Shown here piece by piece: positions 17,455 to 26,694 of a stretch of 64,000 nt of DNA (its first letter is position 1; each line of letters begins with the position of its first letter). The translations under genes and the position numbers were made by a program. Source of the stretch: Asanoa sp040676615 (GTDB lineage Bacteria; Actinomycetota; Actinomycetes; Mycobacteriales; Micromonosporaceae); assembly GCF_040676615.1 (NCBI RefSeq), contig NZ_JBFAPI010000014.1, positions 62,001 through 126,000 of the forward strand, written 5' to 3'. Below the pieces are notes generated by a model. It made no database searches. It saw nothing but the letters and a program-made list of their open reading frames with translations, and was not told where the DNA came from.

Positions 17455-19746
17455 GTGACCGGCCGCAGCACCCTGGAGGAGATCGACCGTCGGGTCCTCT
17501 GGCTCTCGACCGCGATCGTCGACCACGCCAACCGGGTGCGCCCCAATCCCGGCGGCATCAAGGTCGGCGGGCACCAGGCGTCCAGCGCCTCGATGACGTC
17601 GCTGATGACGACGCTGTGGATGCGCCACCTGCGGGCCACGGACCGGGTGTCGGTCAAGCCACACGCGTCCCCGGTCCTGCACGCGATCAACTACCTGCTC
17701 GGTGACCTCGACCCGGCCTACCTGACCACCCTGCGCTCCTGGAGCGGCCTGCAGAGCTATCCCAGCCGCGCCAAGGACCCCGACCAGGTCGACTATTCGA
17801 CCGGCTCGGTCGGCATCGGCGCCACCGCCCCGATCTGGGGTGCGATCGCCAGACGGTTCGTCGCCGACCGGTCCGACCTGCCGTTGGAAGGGCGCCAGTA
17901 TTCTCTGCTCGGCGACGCCGAACTCGACGAGGGCGCCGTCTGGGAGGCGCTGCTCGACCCCCAGGTGTCCACCCTGGGCGAGCTCGTCTGGATCGTCGAC
18001 CTCAACCGGCAGTCGCTCGATCGCGTCGTCCCGCACGCCTCGTCCCGGCGTTACGTCGACATGTTCCGCGCACTGGGCTGGCAGGTCATCACACTCAAGT
18101 ACGGACGCGTCCTGCAGCGCCTGTTCGCCCTGCCCGGCGGTACCGCGCTCAAGGACCGGATCGACGAGATGACCAACGCCGAATACCAGCGGCTGCTGCG
18201 CTGTGAGCCGGCCGAGCTTCGCCGCCGCCTCGTCGAGGACGCGGAGCCGCGCCACAGTGACGTGTTCCGGGTCGTCAGTGCGACGGACGACGAGACGCTG
18301 GTTGCCGCGATCCGCAACCTGGCCGGACACGACCTCGAGTTGATCGACCAAGCCCTGCGCGACATCGACGATGGCCGGCCGACCGTCATCTTCGCGTACA
18401 CGATCAAGGGCTTTCGCCTTCCGTCCGAAGGCCATCCGCAGAACCACTCCCGCCTGCTCGACGGCGCCCAGATGGAGGCACTGGCGCGGGAACTGGGCGT
18501 CACACCGGACACCTGGTGGGACCGCTTCCCGTCCGGGACACCGGCGGGCGACCTCTGCGCCGCGGCGCGCGAACGGCTGGTCCGGCCGCCCGTGCCGGTG
18601 CCCGCGCCGATCCGGATCCCCACCGAGGTGGGCCGGCGCCCATCGGGCGTGGCGACCACCCAGTCGGCACTCGGCCGGGTGCTGCTGGACCTGAGCCGCG
18701 AAGATCCCGACCTCGCGTCGCGGGTGGTCACCATCAGCCCCGACGTGAGCTCGTCGACCAACCTTGGTGGCTGGCTCAACAAAGTCGGTGTCTGGGCGCC
18801 CCGGGAGAGCAAGGACTGGTTCGGTGACGACGGGGAGACGCTGCTGCACTGGCGGGAGAGCCCGTCTGGACAACACATCGAGTTGGGCATCGCGGAGACA
18901 AACCTCGTCGGTCTGCTCGGGGAGTTGGGGTCGACGTGGAGTCGCTGGGGGCAGCGGCTGTTCCCGATCGGCGTCGTCTACGACCCGTTCGTGGAGCGGG
19001 CGCTGGAACCGTGGTCGTTCGGTATCTACGCCGGCGGCCAGTCGATCCTGATTGGCACACCGTCTGGTGTCAGCCTCGCGCCCGAAGGCGGCGCCCACCA
19101 GTCGATCAAGACACCGTCGATCGCGATCGAGCAGCCCGGCTGTGTCGGGTACGAACCGGCCTTCGCGCAGGAGGTCGAGTGGATCCTGCTCGCGGCAATG
19201 AGTCGCCTCGGTGTGCCGGACGGTTCCTCGACCTATCTGCGGTTGAGCACCCGGCCGGTGAGGCAGGCACTCGCCGAGACCCCCGACGATCCGGTGGCCC
19301 GGGAACGGCGGCGACGACTGGTCCTCGCGGGCGGCTACCGGCTGCGGGCCAGTGCGAAGCCCGCGTTGACGATCGCGGCGATGGGCGCGACCGTGCCCGA
19401 GGCCGTGATCGCCGCCGAACGCCTGCACCAGCAGGGCGTCGAGACCGACGTCGTCTGCGTCACCAGTGCCGACCTGCTGCTGCGGGCGTTCCGCAGCCGG
19501 GCCCGCGGTGGGGGAGACCCGTGGATCCTCGACCAGGTCTTCCCGAGCCACCGCGCGACCACACTCATCACGCTCCTCGACGGGCACCCGCACGCGTTGG
19601 CCTTCCTGGCGGCCATCAACGGCGTACGCTCCGCACTACTCGGTGTCTCGGAGTTCGGTCAGAGTGGCGACCTCGCTGACGTCTATGCCCACCACGGCAT
19701 CGACGCCGGCAGCGTTGTCAAGGCCGGGCTCGACCTACTCGCGTAG
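17455..19746 (+). CDS. AceE/transketolase-like ThDP-dependent enzyme (homodimeric E1 type)
   Basis: This 763-residue single-chain ThDP enzyme most resembles homodimeric pyruvate dehydrogenase E1 in order and motifs: GGHQASSASM near residue 40, KPHASPVLHAINYLLG, the cofactor motif GDAELDEG to DLNRQSLD, and TIKGFRLPSEGHPQNHS. The pyrimidine-binding domain (SPDVSSSTN, IELGIAETNLVG) and a transketolase C-terminal domain follow. It is shorter than AceE (about 890 residues). It could feed the lipoyl E2 of this cluster or act as a ketolase. The GTG start is one base after the preceding stop. It is the last gene of the cluster; its presence beside an alpha/beta E1 is unusual. Confidence 0.8.
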   Translation: MTGRSTLEEIDRRVLWLSTAIVDHANRVRPNPGGIKVGGHQASSASMTSLMTTLWMRHLRATDRVSVKPHASPVLHAINYLLGDLDPAYLTTLRSWSGLQSYPSRAKDPDQVDYSTGSVGIGATAPIWGAIARRFVADRSDLPLEGRQYSLLGDAELDEGAVWEALLDPQVSTLGELVWIVDLNRQSLDRVVPHASSRRYVDMFRALGWQVITLKYGRVLQRLFALPGGTALKDRIDEMTNAEYQRLLRCEPAELRRRLVEDAEPRHSDVFRVVSATDDETLVAAIRNLAGHDLELIDQALRDIDDGRPTVIFAYTIKGFRLPSEGHPQNHSRLLDGAQMEALARELGVTPDTWWDRFPSGTPAGDLCAAARERLVRPPVPVPAPIRIPTEVGRRPSGVATTQSALGRVLLDLSREDPDLASRVVTISPDVSSSTNLGGWLNKVGVWAPRESKDWFGDDGETLLHWRESPSGQHIELGIAETNLVGLLGELGSTWSRWGQRLFPIGVVYDPFVERALEPWSFGIYAGGQSILIGTPSGVSLAPEGGAHQSIKTPSIAIEQPGCVGYEPAFAQEVEWILLAAMSRLGVPDGSSTYLRLSTRPVRQALAETPDDPVARERRRRLVLAGGYRLRASAKPALTIAAMGATVPEAVIAAERLHQQGVETDVVCVTSADLLLRAFRSRARGGGDPWILDQVFPSHRATTLITLLDGHPHALAFLAAINGVRSALLGVSEFGQSGDLADVYAHHGIDAGSVVKAGLDLLA

Positions 19747-20076
19747 TCATCGACATAGTTCTGCGACATTGACGCGACCGAACCGACGTAGGACCTCCGA
19801 CTTCGAACACACCGTGGACACGATTTTGCACACCAGCGGCCTCGATCCTTGACGCCCTGCCCGGTGAGCTCCCCGCGCGCGCGTGCAAGGAGATCGTCGC
19901 GCCGTGACCGGCGCGTGCCGAGGTAGGTTCCGGCCCTGTTTGACTTTCACCTTGCGCCGAGACCCTTACGTCTGTGATCACGTGTGCGACGTCCATTGCG
20001 GCTGCCTCCGCCGACCCCCAACATCGACCGACTTCGGCTAGGGTGATGATCCCGCTCACCCGGTTGAGGTGCCAAA
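19747..20076. other. 330-bp intergenic region
   Basis: No gene is supported here. A short inverted repeat (GGGTGA at 20041-20046, TCACCC at 20056-20061) lies just upstream of the next start. No clear terminator was found after the catabolic cluster. Confidence 0.4.
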
Positions 20077-20901
20077 ATGACGCACAACTTCTCCTCTTCG
20101 GACGTCGACAACGAACTCGTGTCGCGGCTGAATCCGGACGTCCCGCACTCGGCACGCGTGTGGAACTATTGGCTCGGCGGGAAGGACAACTTCGCCGCCG
20201 ATCGCCAGGTCGGCGACCAGGTGATTCAGATGCTGCCGAGCATCGTCGCGCAGGCTCGAGCGGACCGGGCGTTCCTCGGCCGGGCTGTCGCCCACCTGGC
20301 CGGCGAGCTCGGGATCCGCCAGTTCCTCGACATCGGCACCGGTCTACCGACCGCGAACAACACCCACGAGGTCGCCCAGCGGATCGCCCCCGACTCGCGG
20401 ATCGTGTACGTGGACAACGACCCACTGGTGCTCGTGCACGCGCGGGCGTTGCTGACCAGCGATCCGGCCGGCGTCACCGACTACCTCGACGCCGACCTGG
20501 CGGATCCGGAGACGATCCTGCGCGAAGCGGCCAACACGCTGAACTTCGATCAGCCGATCGCGCTGATGCTCATCGGTGTGCTGCACCATCTGCCTGATAC
20601 GACGGCGGCGTACGCGATCGTCGACCGGCTGAAGGACCACCTGGCCCCGGGCAGCTACCTGGTGATCAACCATGCCACCAACGCGGTCTACGGCGCGGCC
20701 AGCGACGACGGCGTTCGGCACTGGAACCAGTTCGGAAAGCCAAAGATTACACTGCGTTCCCCGGGCGAGATCGCTCGGTTTTTCTCCGGCTGGAAGCTGG
20801 TCGAGCCCGGCGTGGTGTCCTGCGCCCAGTGGCAGCCGGGCACCGTTGATCTGGAGAGCACCGAAGTGGACGAGTTCGCCGGTGTGGCCTACCGGGCGTG
20901 A
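20077..20901 (+). CDS. SAM-dependent methyltransferase, DUF574 family
   Basis: This 274-residue member of the actinobacterial S-adenosyl methyltransferase family (DUF574, PF04672) opens with the family signature VPHSARVWNYWLGGKDNF. The SAM-binding motif is QFLDIGTGLPT, followed by VYVDNDPLVL and the DADLADPE segment. The natural substrate is generally unknown for this family, which is greatly expanded in actinomycetes. GAGGTG precedes the ATG. It appears monocistronic. Confidence 0.88.
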   Translation: MTHNFSSSDVDNELVSRLNPDVPHSARVWNYWLGGKDNFAADRQVGDQVIQMLPSIVAQARADRAFLGRAVAHLAGELGIRQFLDIGTGLPTANNTHEVAQRIAPDSRIVYVDNDPLVLVHARALLTSDPAGVTDYLDADLADPETILREAANTLNFDQPIALMLIGVLHHLPDTTAAYAIVDRLKDHLAPGSYLVINHATNAVYGAASDDGVRHWNQFGKPKITLRSPGEIARFFSGWKLVEPGVVSCAQWQPGTVDLESTEVDEFAGVAYRA

Positions 20902-21124
20902 TGCCCGCCGCGGTTGGTGGTCTGCCCACACACACCCGACCGAAACTCGACAGCTCCTGGCTCGCTTACTGGCACGTAACCGTGGGATCGGCAACGCCAT
21001 CGGCGACGACGCCGTCGAAACCCCGGACTGGCCGATGGCGCCAGTTCGCAAGACGTCGGCGGCGAGGTATACGCCCTCCAGGCTGTCCCGAGCGGAGTGG
21101 TCGCGCGATCGGTATCTTGGGTAG

Positions 21125-22066
21125 GTGCGGGAAGCCGGCGGGTTCACGGGCCCGATAGGGCTGCTCGGGGTGCCGTCCAGCGCGGCGGCGCACTGGCCCG
21201 GACAGGAGAAGGCGCCGCAGGCATTGCGCTCGGCCGGCCTGGTCGAACTGCTGCGCGAGGCCGGGCACGATGTGGTCGACCACGGTGACCGACCGGTCGC
21301 CCGGTGGCGGCCCCATCCGCAGGAACGCCGTCCACACGATCTGAGCCGCATACTCGAGGTTCTGCGCGATGTTCGCGAGCAGATCGGCGCCGTCTTCGCG
21401 GCCGACCGGACGCCACTTGTGATCGGCGGCGAATGCAGTATCAGCATCGCGGTCGTCGCTGCGGCCCTGGACAGCGGCTTGGACCCGGCCCTGCTTTACT
21501 TCGACGGCGGACCGGACCTGCGGACGCCGGCCGACAACCCGACCGGCATCGTAGACTCGATGACCGTTGCCCATGTCCTCGATCTTCCCGGTGCCGCTGC
21601 GGAGTTGGCTGCCCTCGGTCCGCGCAGGCCGCTGCTCACCCCAGACCGGATCGGCTTCTTCGGTGTCACCTCGTCACCGCCCAGCGACCCGGCCGCCACC
21701 GGCGAGGACCTGGCCTTGGGCCGGCTAGCGAGCCGCACCGTCCGCGCCGCTGAGGTTGCCGCCGACCCGGTCGCAGCGGCCCTTGATGCGGCGACTGCCC
21801 TCCTGACCACGGCTGACCGATTCCTCGTTCACTTCGACGTTGACGTGATCGACTTCTACGACCTTCCCGCCGCCAATTGGCCCGAATACAACAAGGGGCT
21901 CACGCTGGCAGACGCCATGGCGGCGCTCGCCGTCCTGCTCAGCCATCCCGGGTGCGCGGGCCTGACCGTCACGGAGTTCAACCCCGACCACGGCGAGCCA
22001 GACGGCTCAACCGCCCGTACCCTCGCCGCCGCGCTGGTCACCGCGCTGTCCGGGCGACCCTCGTGA
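21125..22066 (+). CDS. Arginase/ureohydrolase-fold protein with altered metal site
   Basis: This 313-residue protein has the arginase fold: GPIGLLGVPSSAA at the start, then the four ligand motifs in order. The motifs are altered: GGDHS is GGECS (Cys104 in place of the ligand His), and DAHxD is DGGPD (Gly129 in place of His). The DxD of HFDVDVID (D238, D240) and the TEFNPDHG segment (E284) are retained. It may bind metal differently or have lost hydrolase activity. It starts with GTG 21125. No partner genes are evident. Confidence 0.75.
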   Translation: MREAGGFTGPIGLLGVPSSAAAHWPGQEKAPQALRSAGLVELLREAGHDVVDHGDRPVARWRPHPQERRPHDLSRILEVLRDVREQIGAVFAADRTPLVIGGECSISIAVVAAALDSGLDPALLYFDGGPDLRTPADNPTGIVDSMTVAHVLDLPGAAAELAALGPRRPLLTPDRIGFFGVTSSPPSDPAATGEDLALGRLASRTVRAAEVAADPVAAALDAATALLTTADRFLVHFDVDVIDFYDLPAANWPEYNKGLTLADAMAALAVLLSHPGCAGLTVTEFNPDHGEPDGSTARTLAAALVTALSGRPS

Positions 22067-22178
22067 CGCATCGTCTGGCACTTCCCAGTGGCTGACCGCT
22101 GACGCCGGCTGCGGACATGCTGCTGCTTACCACGAACGCCTCGGTCGCATCCTCATCTAATAGGTTCCGTCAGTCTGC

Positions 22179-22460
22179 TTGAGGCAGGATGGGTCCGGTA
22201 ACTTCCCGTTCGGCAACAAAGACGGCTTGGTGAGGGCGGTCCTGTCCCGCGCGCGTACCGACGAACTCGCGTTGTTGGATCACCTTGGCCAGACCGGCGA
22301 CCCGCCGGCCATCGGACTCGCCACCGCCGTCGAACGCCTCTGGCGATGGCTGGCCGCCGCCGAACACCGACAGCTACTCACGGTTGGCCGTGATAGCGGC
22401 CGTGATCATGGGCGCGGTCCGAGCCCGGTCGGCCGCGCCCGGCGGTGGCTGCTGCCCTGA
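22179..22460 (+). pseudogene. TetR-family regulator remnant
   Basis: The reading NFPFGNKDGLVRAVLSRARTD matches the end of a TetR helix-turn-helix domain and the start of the ligand domain. The preceding helix-turn-helix residues are missing, and the similarity fades about 60 residues later. It lies in the 475-bp gap before an intact TetR gene. I see no start or ribosome site, so it is a decayed fragment. Confidence 0.5.
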
Positions 22461-22518
22461 TCGAGGCCCGTGCCTGCCGTGCCCGGTCCCCGCGGGGTGC
22501 AGCACTTGTAGTAATCAT

Positions 22519-22534
22519 CACTACTATCGTAGTG
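22519..22534. promoter_or_regulatory. TetR-type operator palindrome CACTAC-N4-GTAGTG
   Basis: This perfect 6-bp inverted repeat ends 7 bp before the ATG of the TetR gene, within an AT-rich stretch. A related GTAGT half-site lies just upstream (22508-22512). The position fits autoregulation of the TetR/DinB operon. Confidence 0.6.
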
Positions 22535-22541
22535 TATCGGC

Positions 22542-23120
22542 ATGGCCAACCGTAGACTGGAACTCCTCGATGCCGCGATCGCCGTACTCGGCGGATCCGG
22601 GATCCACGGGCTCACCCACCGGGCGGTGGATGCCGCAGCCGGCCTGCCGGCGGGTTCGACCTCCAACCATTTCCGCAGCCGGGACGCGCTGCTGGCTGCG
22701 GTGGTCGACCGGATCGTCGAGCGGGAGCGGGCCAACTGGGAGGAACTCGCCACGACCGCGGCGCCCACCACGCCGGCCAAGCTGGCCGAGACGCTGGTCG
22801 AGGCCGCCCGCGAGGCAGCCGGCCAGCACCGGCATCTGACCCTGGCGAGGTACGCGATCCTCGTCGAGGCGGCGAACCACCCACCGCTGCGGCAGAAGCT
22901 GACCGACGGCGGTGCCCGCGTCTACGCCTGGTTCCTCAACTGGATGCGCATCGCCGGCTCGACCGACCCGGAGCGCGAGGCGCCGCTCATCATGAACCAC
23001 TTCACCGGCCTCGTGCTGCACCAGCTCGCCAACCCGGACCCCGAGTTCGGGCCGACGGCGGAGATCACCGAACTCGTGCCCCGCGTCATCCGACCACGCA
23101 GCACGGAGGAATCGTCATGA
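22542..23120 (+). CDS. TetR/AcrR-family transcriptional regulator
   Basis: This 192-residue regulator has an N-terminal helix-turn-helix (GIHGLTHRAVDAAAGLPAGSTSNHFRSRDALLAAV) and a C-terminal ligand domain. It overlaps the downstream DinB gene by 4 bp and carries a palindromic site at its own start, so it probably represses its own operon. The inducer is unknown. Confidence 0.87.
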   Translation: MANRRLELLDAAIAVLGGSGIHGLTHRAVDAAAGLPAGSTSNHFRSRDALLAAVVDRIVERERANWEELATTAAPTTPAKLAETLVEAAREAAGQHRHLTLARYAILVEAANHPPLRQKLTDGGARVYAWFLNWMRIAGSTDPEREAPLIMNHFTGLVLHQLANPDPEFGPTAEITELVPRVIRPRSTEESS

Positions 23121-23788
23121 CCCAGCAACCCGCACCCGCCCCTGTCGGGCTCGACCACGAGCGGCTCTGGCAGGTCATCAGCACCCAACGACGAAACGTC
23201 GCCGACCTGCTCGACGAGCTGTCCGACGAGGAGTGGCACCACCCGTCGCTGTGCGCCGGATGGACGGTACGGGACGTGGCCGCACACCTGACTCTGCAGC
23301 AGCTCGGCTTCAGCGAACTGATCGCGACGATGCTGCACTGGCGCGGCACGATGGACCGCACCGTCCAGCACGCCGCCCGCCGACGCGCCGCTTCCTGGAC
23401 CACCGGCCAACTCTCGGCGACTATCCGCACCATGGCCGACTCGCGCCGGCACACCCTGGTCGTGACCGAACTGGAAACGCTGATCGACATCATGGTCCAC
23501 GGTCAGGACATCGCCCTACCGCTGGGCCGACGGCTGGACCTGCCACCGGACGCCGCGGCCGCCGCGGCCAGCCGGACGCTGGCAATGCGTTGGCCGCCGC
23601 CGCTGCCGTCGGTCCGCATCGTGCGCAGGTTCGGGCTCGTCGCCACCGACGTGGCCTGGTCAGCCGGTACCGGTCCCCAGGTGGTCGGACCGATCAGCGC
23701 ACTGCTACTCATCAGCTGCGGCCGCACCGTGGCGCTGCCGCAGCTGTCCGGCGATGGGATCCCGGAACTCGCCGCCGCCCTTTCCTAA
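23117..23788 (+). CDS. Maleylpyruvate isomerase/mycothiol-dependent DinB-family protein
   Basis: This 223-residue protein belongs to the four-helix DinB-like family, many members of which use mycothiol. The signature LSDEEWHHPSLCAGWTVRDVAAHL is at residues 35-58, and a later VTELETLIDIMVHGQDIALPLG provides the HGxD-type metal-binding motif. Likely roles are thiol-dependent isomerisation or detoxification. It is co-transcribed with the TetR regulator, suggesting induction by the toxic substrate. Confidence 0.85.
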   Translation: MTQQPAPAPVGLDHERLWQVISTQRRNVADLLDELSDEEWHHPSLCAGWTVRDVAAHLTLQQLGFSELIATMLHWRGTMDRTVQHAARRRAASWTTGQLSATIRTMADSRRHTLVVTELETLIDIMVHGQDIALPLGRRLDLPPDAAAAAASRTLAMRWPPPLPSVRIVRRFGLVATDVAWSAGTGPQVVGPISALLLISCGRTVALPQLSGDGIPELAAALS

Positions 23789-24021
23789 GCGAAGGGCGCC
23801 GCCTGCGTCAGCCCTTCCAAAACGCGTGCGATGTCCGGCGGTGCCAGGTCCAGGATCGCGGCGGCGGCCGGAGGCTTCATCGCGGCCAACTGTGATGGCG
23901 TGACGGGCCCGGTCACCGGGCGGCCTTCCGCTCGCAGCCACCGTCGCCACGCGGCGCTGCCCACGTTGTCATCAGGGTGGTCCAGCGCCCACAGGACGAG
24001 GCGTGCGCGTAGCTTCCGCAC
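23785..24021 (-). CDS. Small hypothetical protein
   Basis: This possible gene of 78 residues is convergent with the DinB gene, overlapping its stop by 4 bp. The product is Ala/Pro-rich with an acidic-basic N-terminal helix (RKLRARLVLWALDHPDDN). GTG 24021 is the best start; an in-frame TTG lies at 24063. I do not recognise a family, and it may be a remnant. Confidence 0.35.
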   Translation of the reverse strand: MRKLRARLVLWALDHPDDNVGSAAWRRWLRAEGRPVTGPVTPSQLAAMKPPAAAAILDLAPPDIARVLEGLTQAAPFA

Positions 24022-24336
24022 GAAGCCGGCTACGCAGCAATTCGTTGTCGAGCCGACGGGCAAGGCTCCAGTACCAACGGTCCTGAAGCCGGCGACGCTA
24101 ACCGGCGCCGCGCCGTGCGGTCACGCATCGAGGTTAATGCCGAGGGTTCGCATCAGCTAGGCGTTGCTCGCGGTGTCGATGAGCGGGGGTAGCTCCCTCT
24201 CGACCCAGTCGGCCCTGCCGTGCAGATCCCGCGACCGGAGCGCGGCGACCACCACCACGGTCCTCTTTACACGCATTGCGGTAGCCATGGCGCCCTTTCG
24301 GTCGGTTGGCGTGATCGTTTGCGGTGTCGCTGCTGT

Positions 24337-24882
24337 TCACCGTGCTGGCGACAACGCCCGCCGGGCCGGCGCGAGGGTGCGACCGCCTTCGTTGTCCCAG
24401 GCCGGTTGCCCGTCGTCGTCCGCCACCCGGACCGGCGCCGCGGTCATGGCGGCGAGGATCGCCTGCGCTCGCGTGAAGTTGGCCGGGTCGGCGGCCTCGG
24501 CCATCACCTTGTCGGCTGCCGCGGGTGCGGTCGCTGGCGGGACCACGAGCAGGTCGACCTGGTCACCGCCGTAGGTGGTGGCGATGACCACGGCCGGGTC
24601 GATGCTGGTGAACCAACCGACCCGCACAACGCCGTCGCCCACCGCGATCCGCTTGAAACGAGTGTCCCAGGTGGCGCTGTTGAGCATGAACTGGCGAATC
24701 GTCCCGTAGCGGGCGGACAGGGCCAGGACCAGGCCGGGAAGTTCAGCGACGGGGTCCCAGGACCGGGGCCACCAGCCGCCGTCGAGGACCGCCTGGTTGG
24801 CGCGGACAGGGGCGAGGACCAGTCGTGGCGACGATGGCGGCGTGGACGCCACGATGGTGGCGCGTTCAGAGATGGTGGGCAC
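24337..24882 (-). CDS. DUF5994 family protein
   Basis: This 181-residue protein matches the actinobacterial DUF5994 pattern: LDGGWWPRSWDPVAELPGLV near residue 33 and RFKRIAVGDGVVRVGWF in the middle. The function is unknown. It starts with GTG 24882. The region upstream (24883-25132) has no supported gene. Confidence 0.72.
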   Translation of the reverse strand: MPTISERATIVASTPPSSPRLVLAPVRANQAVLDGGWWPRSWDPVAELPGLVLALSARYGTIRQFMLNSATWDTRFKRIAVGDGVVRVGWFTSIDPAVVIATTYGGDQVDLLVVPPATAPAAADKVMAEAADPANFTRAQAILAAMTAAPVRVADDDGQPAWDNEGGRTLAPARRALSPAR

Positions 24883-25132
24883 GGCGTTACCGTCCTGACG
24901 GGAAAGGGGCGCGGCACTGGCGTCCCGAGGTGGTTGGACGGCAACCCAGGAAAGGCGTGCCGAACGTGGCCGCTACCGGGAAATGTGCCAGCCCATCAGG
25001 CCGTACGCGGCAACACAGCGGGGACCGTCTAGCGCGGAACGGCGTCCGGCGTCATGGGTGACGTTCGATCGGTGCGGAGCGTCCGCCAGCGGCGGACTGT
25101 CGGCCGCCGGGGTCTCGAGCGACGCCCCAACC

Positions 25133-25678
25133 CTACGCTGGTTCACCGCCACGGGCCATGCCGCCGTCGACCACCGCCGCCCGGTCGAGGAGCGTGGCGA
25201 CCTCGTGGGCGAGCGTGCCGATGCTCTCGCCGTGGTAGACGCCGGCCAACTCGTCGAGGAGCCGGGCGGCGATCGCTGCCTGCGCTGTCGTCACCGCTCC
25301 CGGTGCGCCGGTAACCGGCCGGTCCCCGGCGAGTTGCTTTCGCAGCTGTTCGGCGTACTCGTCGCGGTTGAGCGGGTTACCAGCATTGTCGCGGGCCGTC
25401 ATCGTGGGACGGGGCGCCACCGCGCCGGCGGCCGGGGCCACGCTGAACGCCGCATGGGCCGGGCAGTAGTCGGTCCGCCGGACCGGGTCATGGGTCCAGC
25501 CTGCGGCGTGGTCCCGTGCCCACACACGGGCGTCCGCGTCGTTGCGCCACGACTCTATCGGGGGCGGCTCGACCTGCACCGCGCAGCCCGCGACGTCGCA
25601 GCTGAGCACGACGCGCCGTGCCGTGCCGCGTGCGCTGGACAGGTGCAGACTCACCGCTGCCCGCTCTCTGGTCGTCAC
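25133..25678 (-). CDS. Hypothetical protein with Cys/His zinc-ribbon-like spacing
   Basis: This 181-residue protein begins with GTG 25678. CDVAGCAVQV (about residue 27) and TDYCPAHA (about residue 69) give a Cys-x4-Cys ... Cys-x2-His arrangement that could bind zinc. The C-terminal half (AIAARLLDELAGVYHGESIGTLAHEVATLLD) looks helical. I do not recognise a named family. Codon use matches neighbouring genes. Confidence 0.55.
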   Translation of the reverse strand: MTTRERAAVSLHLSSARGTARRVVLSCDVAGCAVQVEPPPIESWRNDADARVWARDHAAGWTHDPVRRTDYCPAHAAFSVAPAAGAVAPRPTMTARDNAGNPLNRDEYAEQLRKQLAGDRPVTGAPGAVTTAQAAIAARLLDELAGVYHGESIGTLAHEVATLLDRAAVVDGGMARGGEPA

Positions 25679-25991
25679 ACCGCTCGCCGAACGTCGACGT
25701 CTATGCCCGGAACGCTACTCCGCTTCGGAGCGGTGGATATGGAGCGCGTCCACCCATCCGGCTGCCCGATTTCGTCGACGGCGGCGCCCGCCGCGTCATC
25801 GACCAACTCCGTTCAACTGCTGCTAAAGACGCATTCATACGGTACGGCCGGCGCGGCGGCGAGTCGAACGGGGGCGATTGGTATCACGTAACGCAATGTC
25901 TCGATTGCGTCAAGTAGGCACCATCGCTCGGTACATGCTGGTACGAATCTGGGTGAAGAACTCAAAACCGATACGAGGGGATTTCAGCATC

Positions 25992-26681
25992 ATGCGCGTC
26001 TTCAGGACAGCGGGTCTCGCCGTAACGGTGGCCGCGATGGCCCTGGCCATGGTGGCGTGCGGCTCGGACACCAGCCCGTCCAACGCCCTCCAGCCAACCG
26101 GTGGCGCGACGGCCACGTCGCCCGGCGGGGGCTCGACGCGCAGCCCTCAGCCGACGGATACCGCGACCGCCGGCAGGAGCGGCCAGGTCTTCGGCCCAGG
26201 TTGCGCCGCGCTGCCGACCTCGGGCGCCGGCAGCCTTTCGTCGATGGCCAACCAGCCGGTCGCCACCGCGGTGGCCAGCAGCCAGCAGATGTCGACGCTG
26301 TCGAACGCGATCAGGACGGCGGGGCTCACCGATACGCTGAACAACGCCCAGAACATCACGCTGTTCGCACCGACCAACGACGCGTTCAACAAGGTCGGGC
26401 AGTCGCAGCTCAACGCGCTGCTGGCCAACAAGCAGCAGCTGACCCGGACGCTGCAGTACCACGTCGTGCCAGAGCGGCTGAGCCCGAACGACCTGGCCGG
26501 CACACACCGGACCATGGAAGGCCAGGACCTGACCGTCACGGGCAGCGGTGAGGACTTCACCGTCAACAACACCGCGAACGTGGTCTGCGGCAACATCCAG
26601 ACGAGGAACGCGACGATCTACATGATCGACTCGGTGCTCACACCGCCGACGTCGGGCACGCCGACGCCGAACGCCACCTGA
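25992..26681 (+). CDS. Fasciclin-domain surface lipoprotein
   Basis: This 229-residue protein begins with a signal peptide ending in the lipobox VACG, a Ser/Thr/Gly/Pro linker and a single FAS1 domain (LFAPTNDAFNKV, LQYHVVPERLSP, GNIQTRNATIYMIDSVL). It is the actinobacterial MPT70/secreted fasciclin type, probably involved in surface adhesion or matrix contact. ATG 25992 has GAGGGGA upstream. A strong palindromic structure follows the stop. The 313-bp stretch upstream (25679-25991) has no supported gene. Confidence 0.86.
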   Translation: MRVFRTAGLAVTVAAMALAMVACGSDTSPSNALQPTGGATATSPGGGSTRSPQPTDTATAGRSGQVFGPGCAALPTSGAGSLSSMANQPVATAVASSQQMSTLSNAIRTAGLTDTLNNAQNITLFAPTNDAFNKVGQSQLNALLANKQQLTRTLQYHVVPERLSPNDLAGTHRTMEGQDLTVTGSGEDFTVNNTANVVCGNIQTRNATIYMIDSVLTPPTSGTPTPNAT

Positions 26682-26694
26682 GCTGAAGCAGTGT

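Noticed and set aside
17176..19593. An 805-codon minus-strand open frame over the AceE-like gene
   Set aside because: Antisense shadow of a gene with recognisable ThDP motifs; no domain is visible in it.
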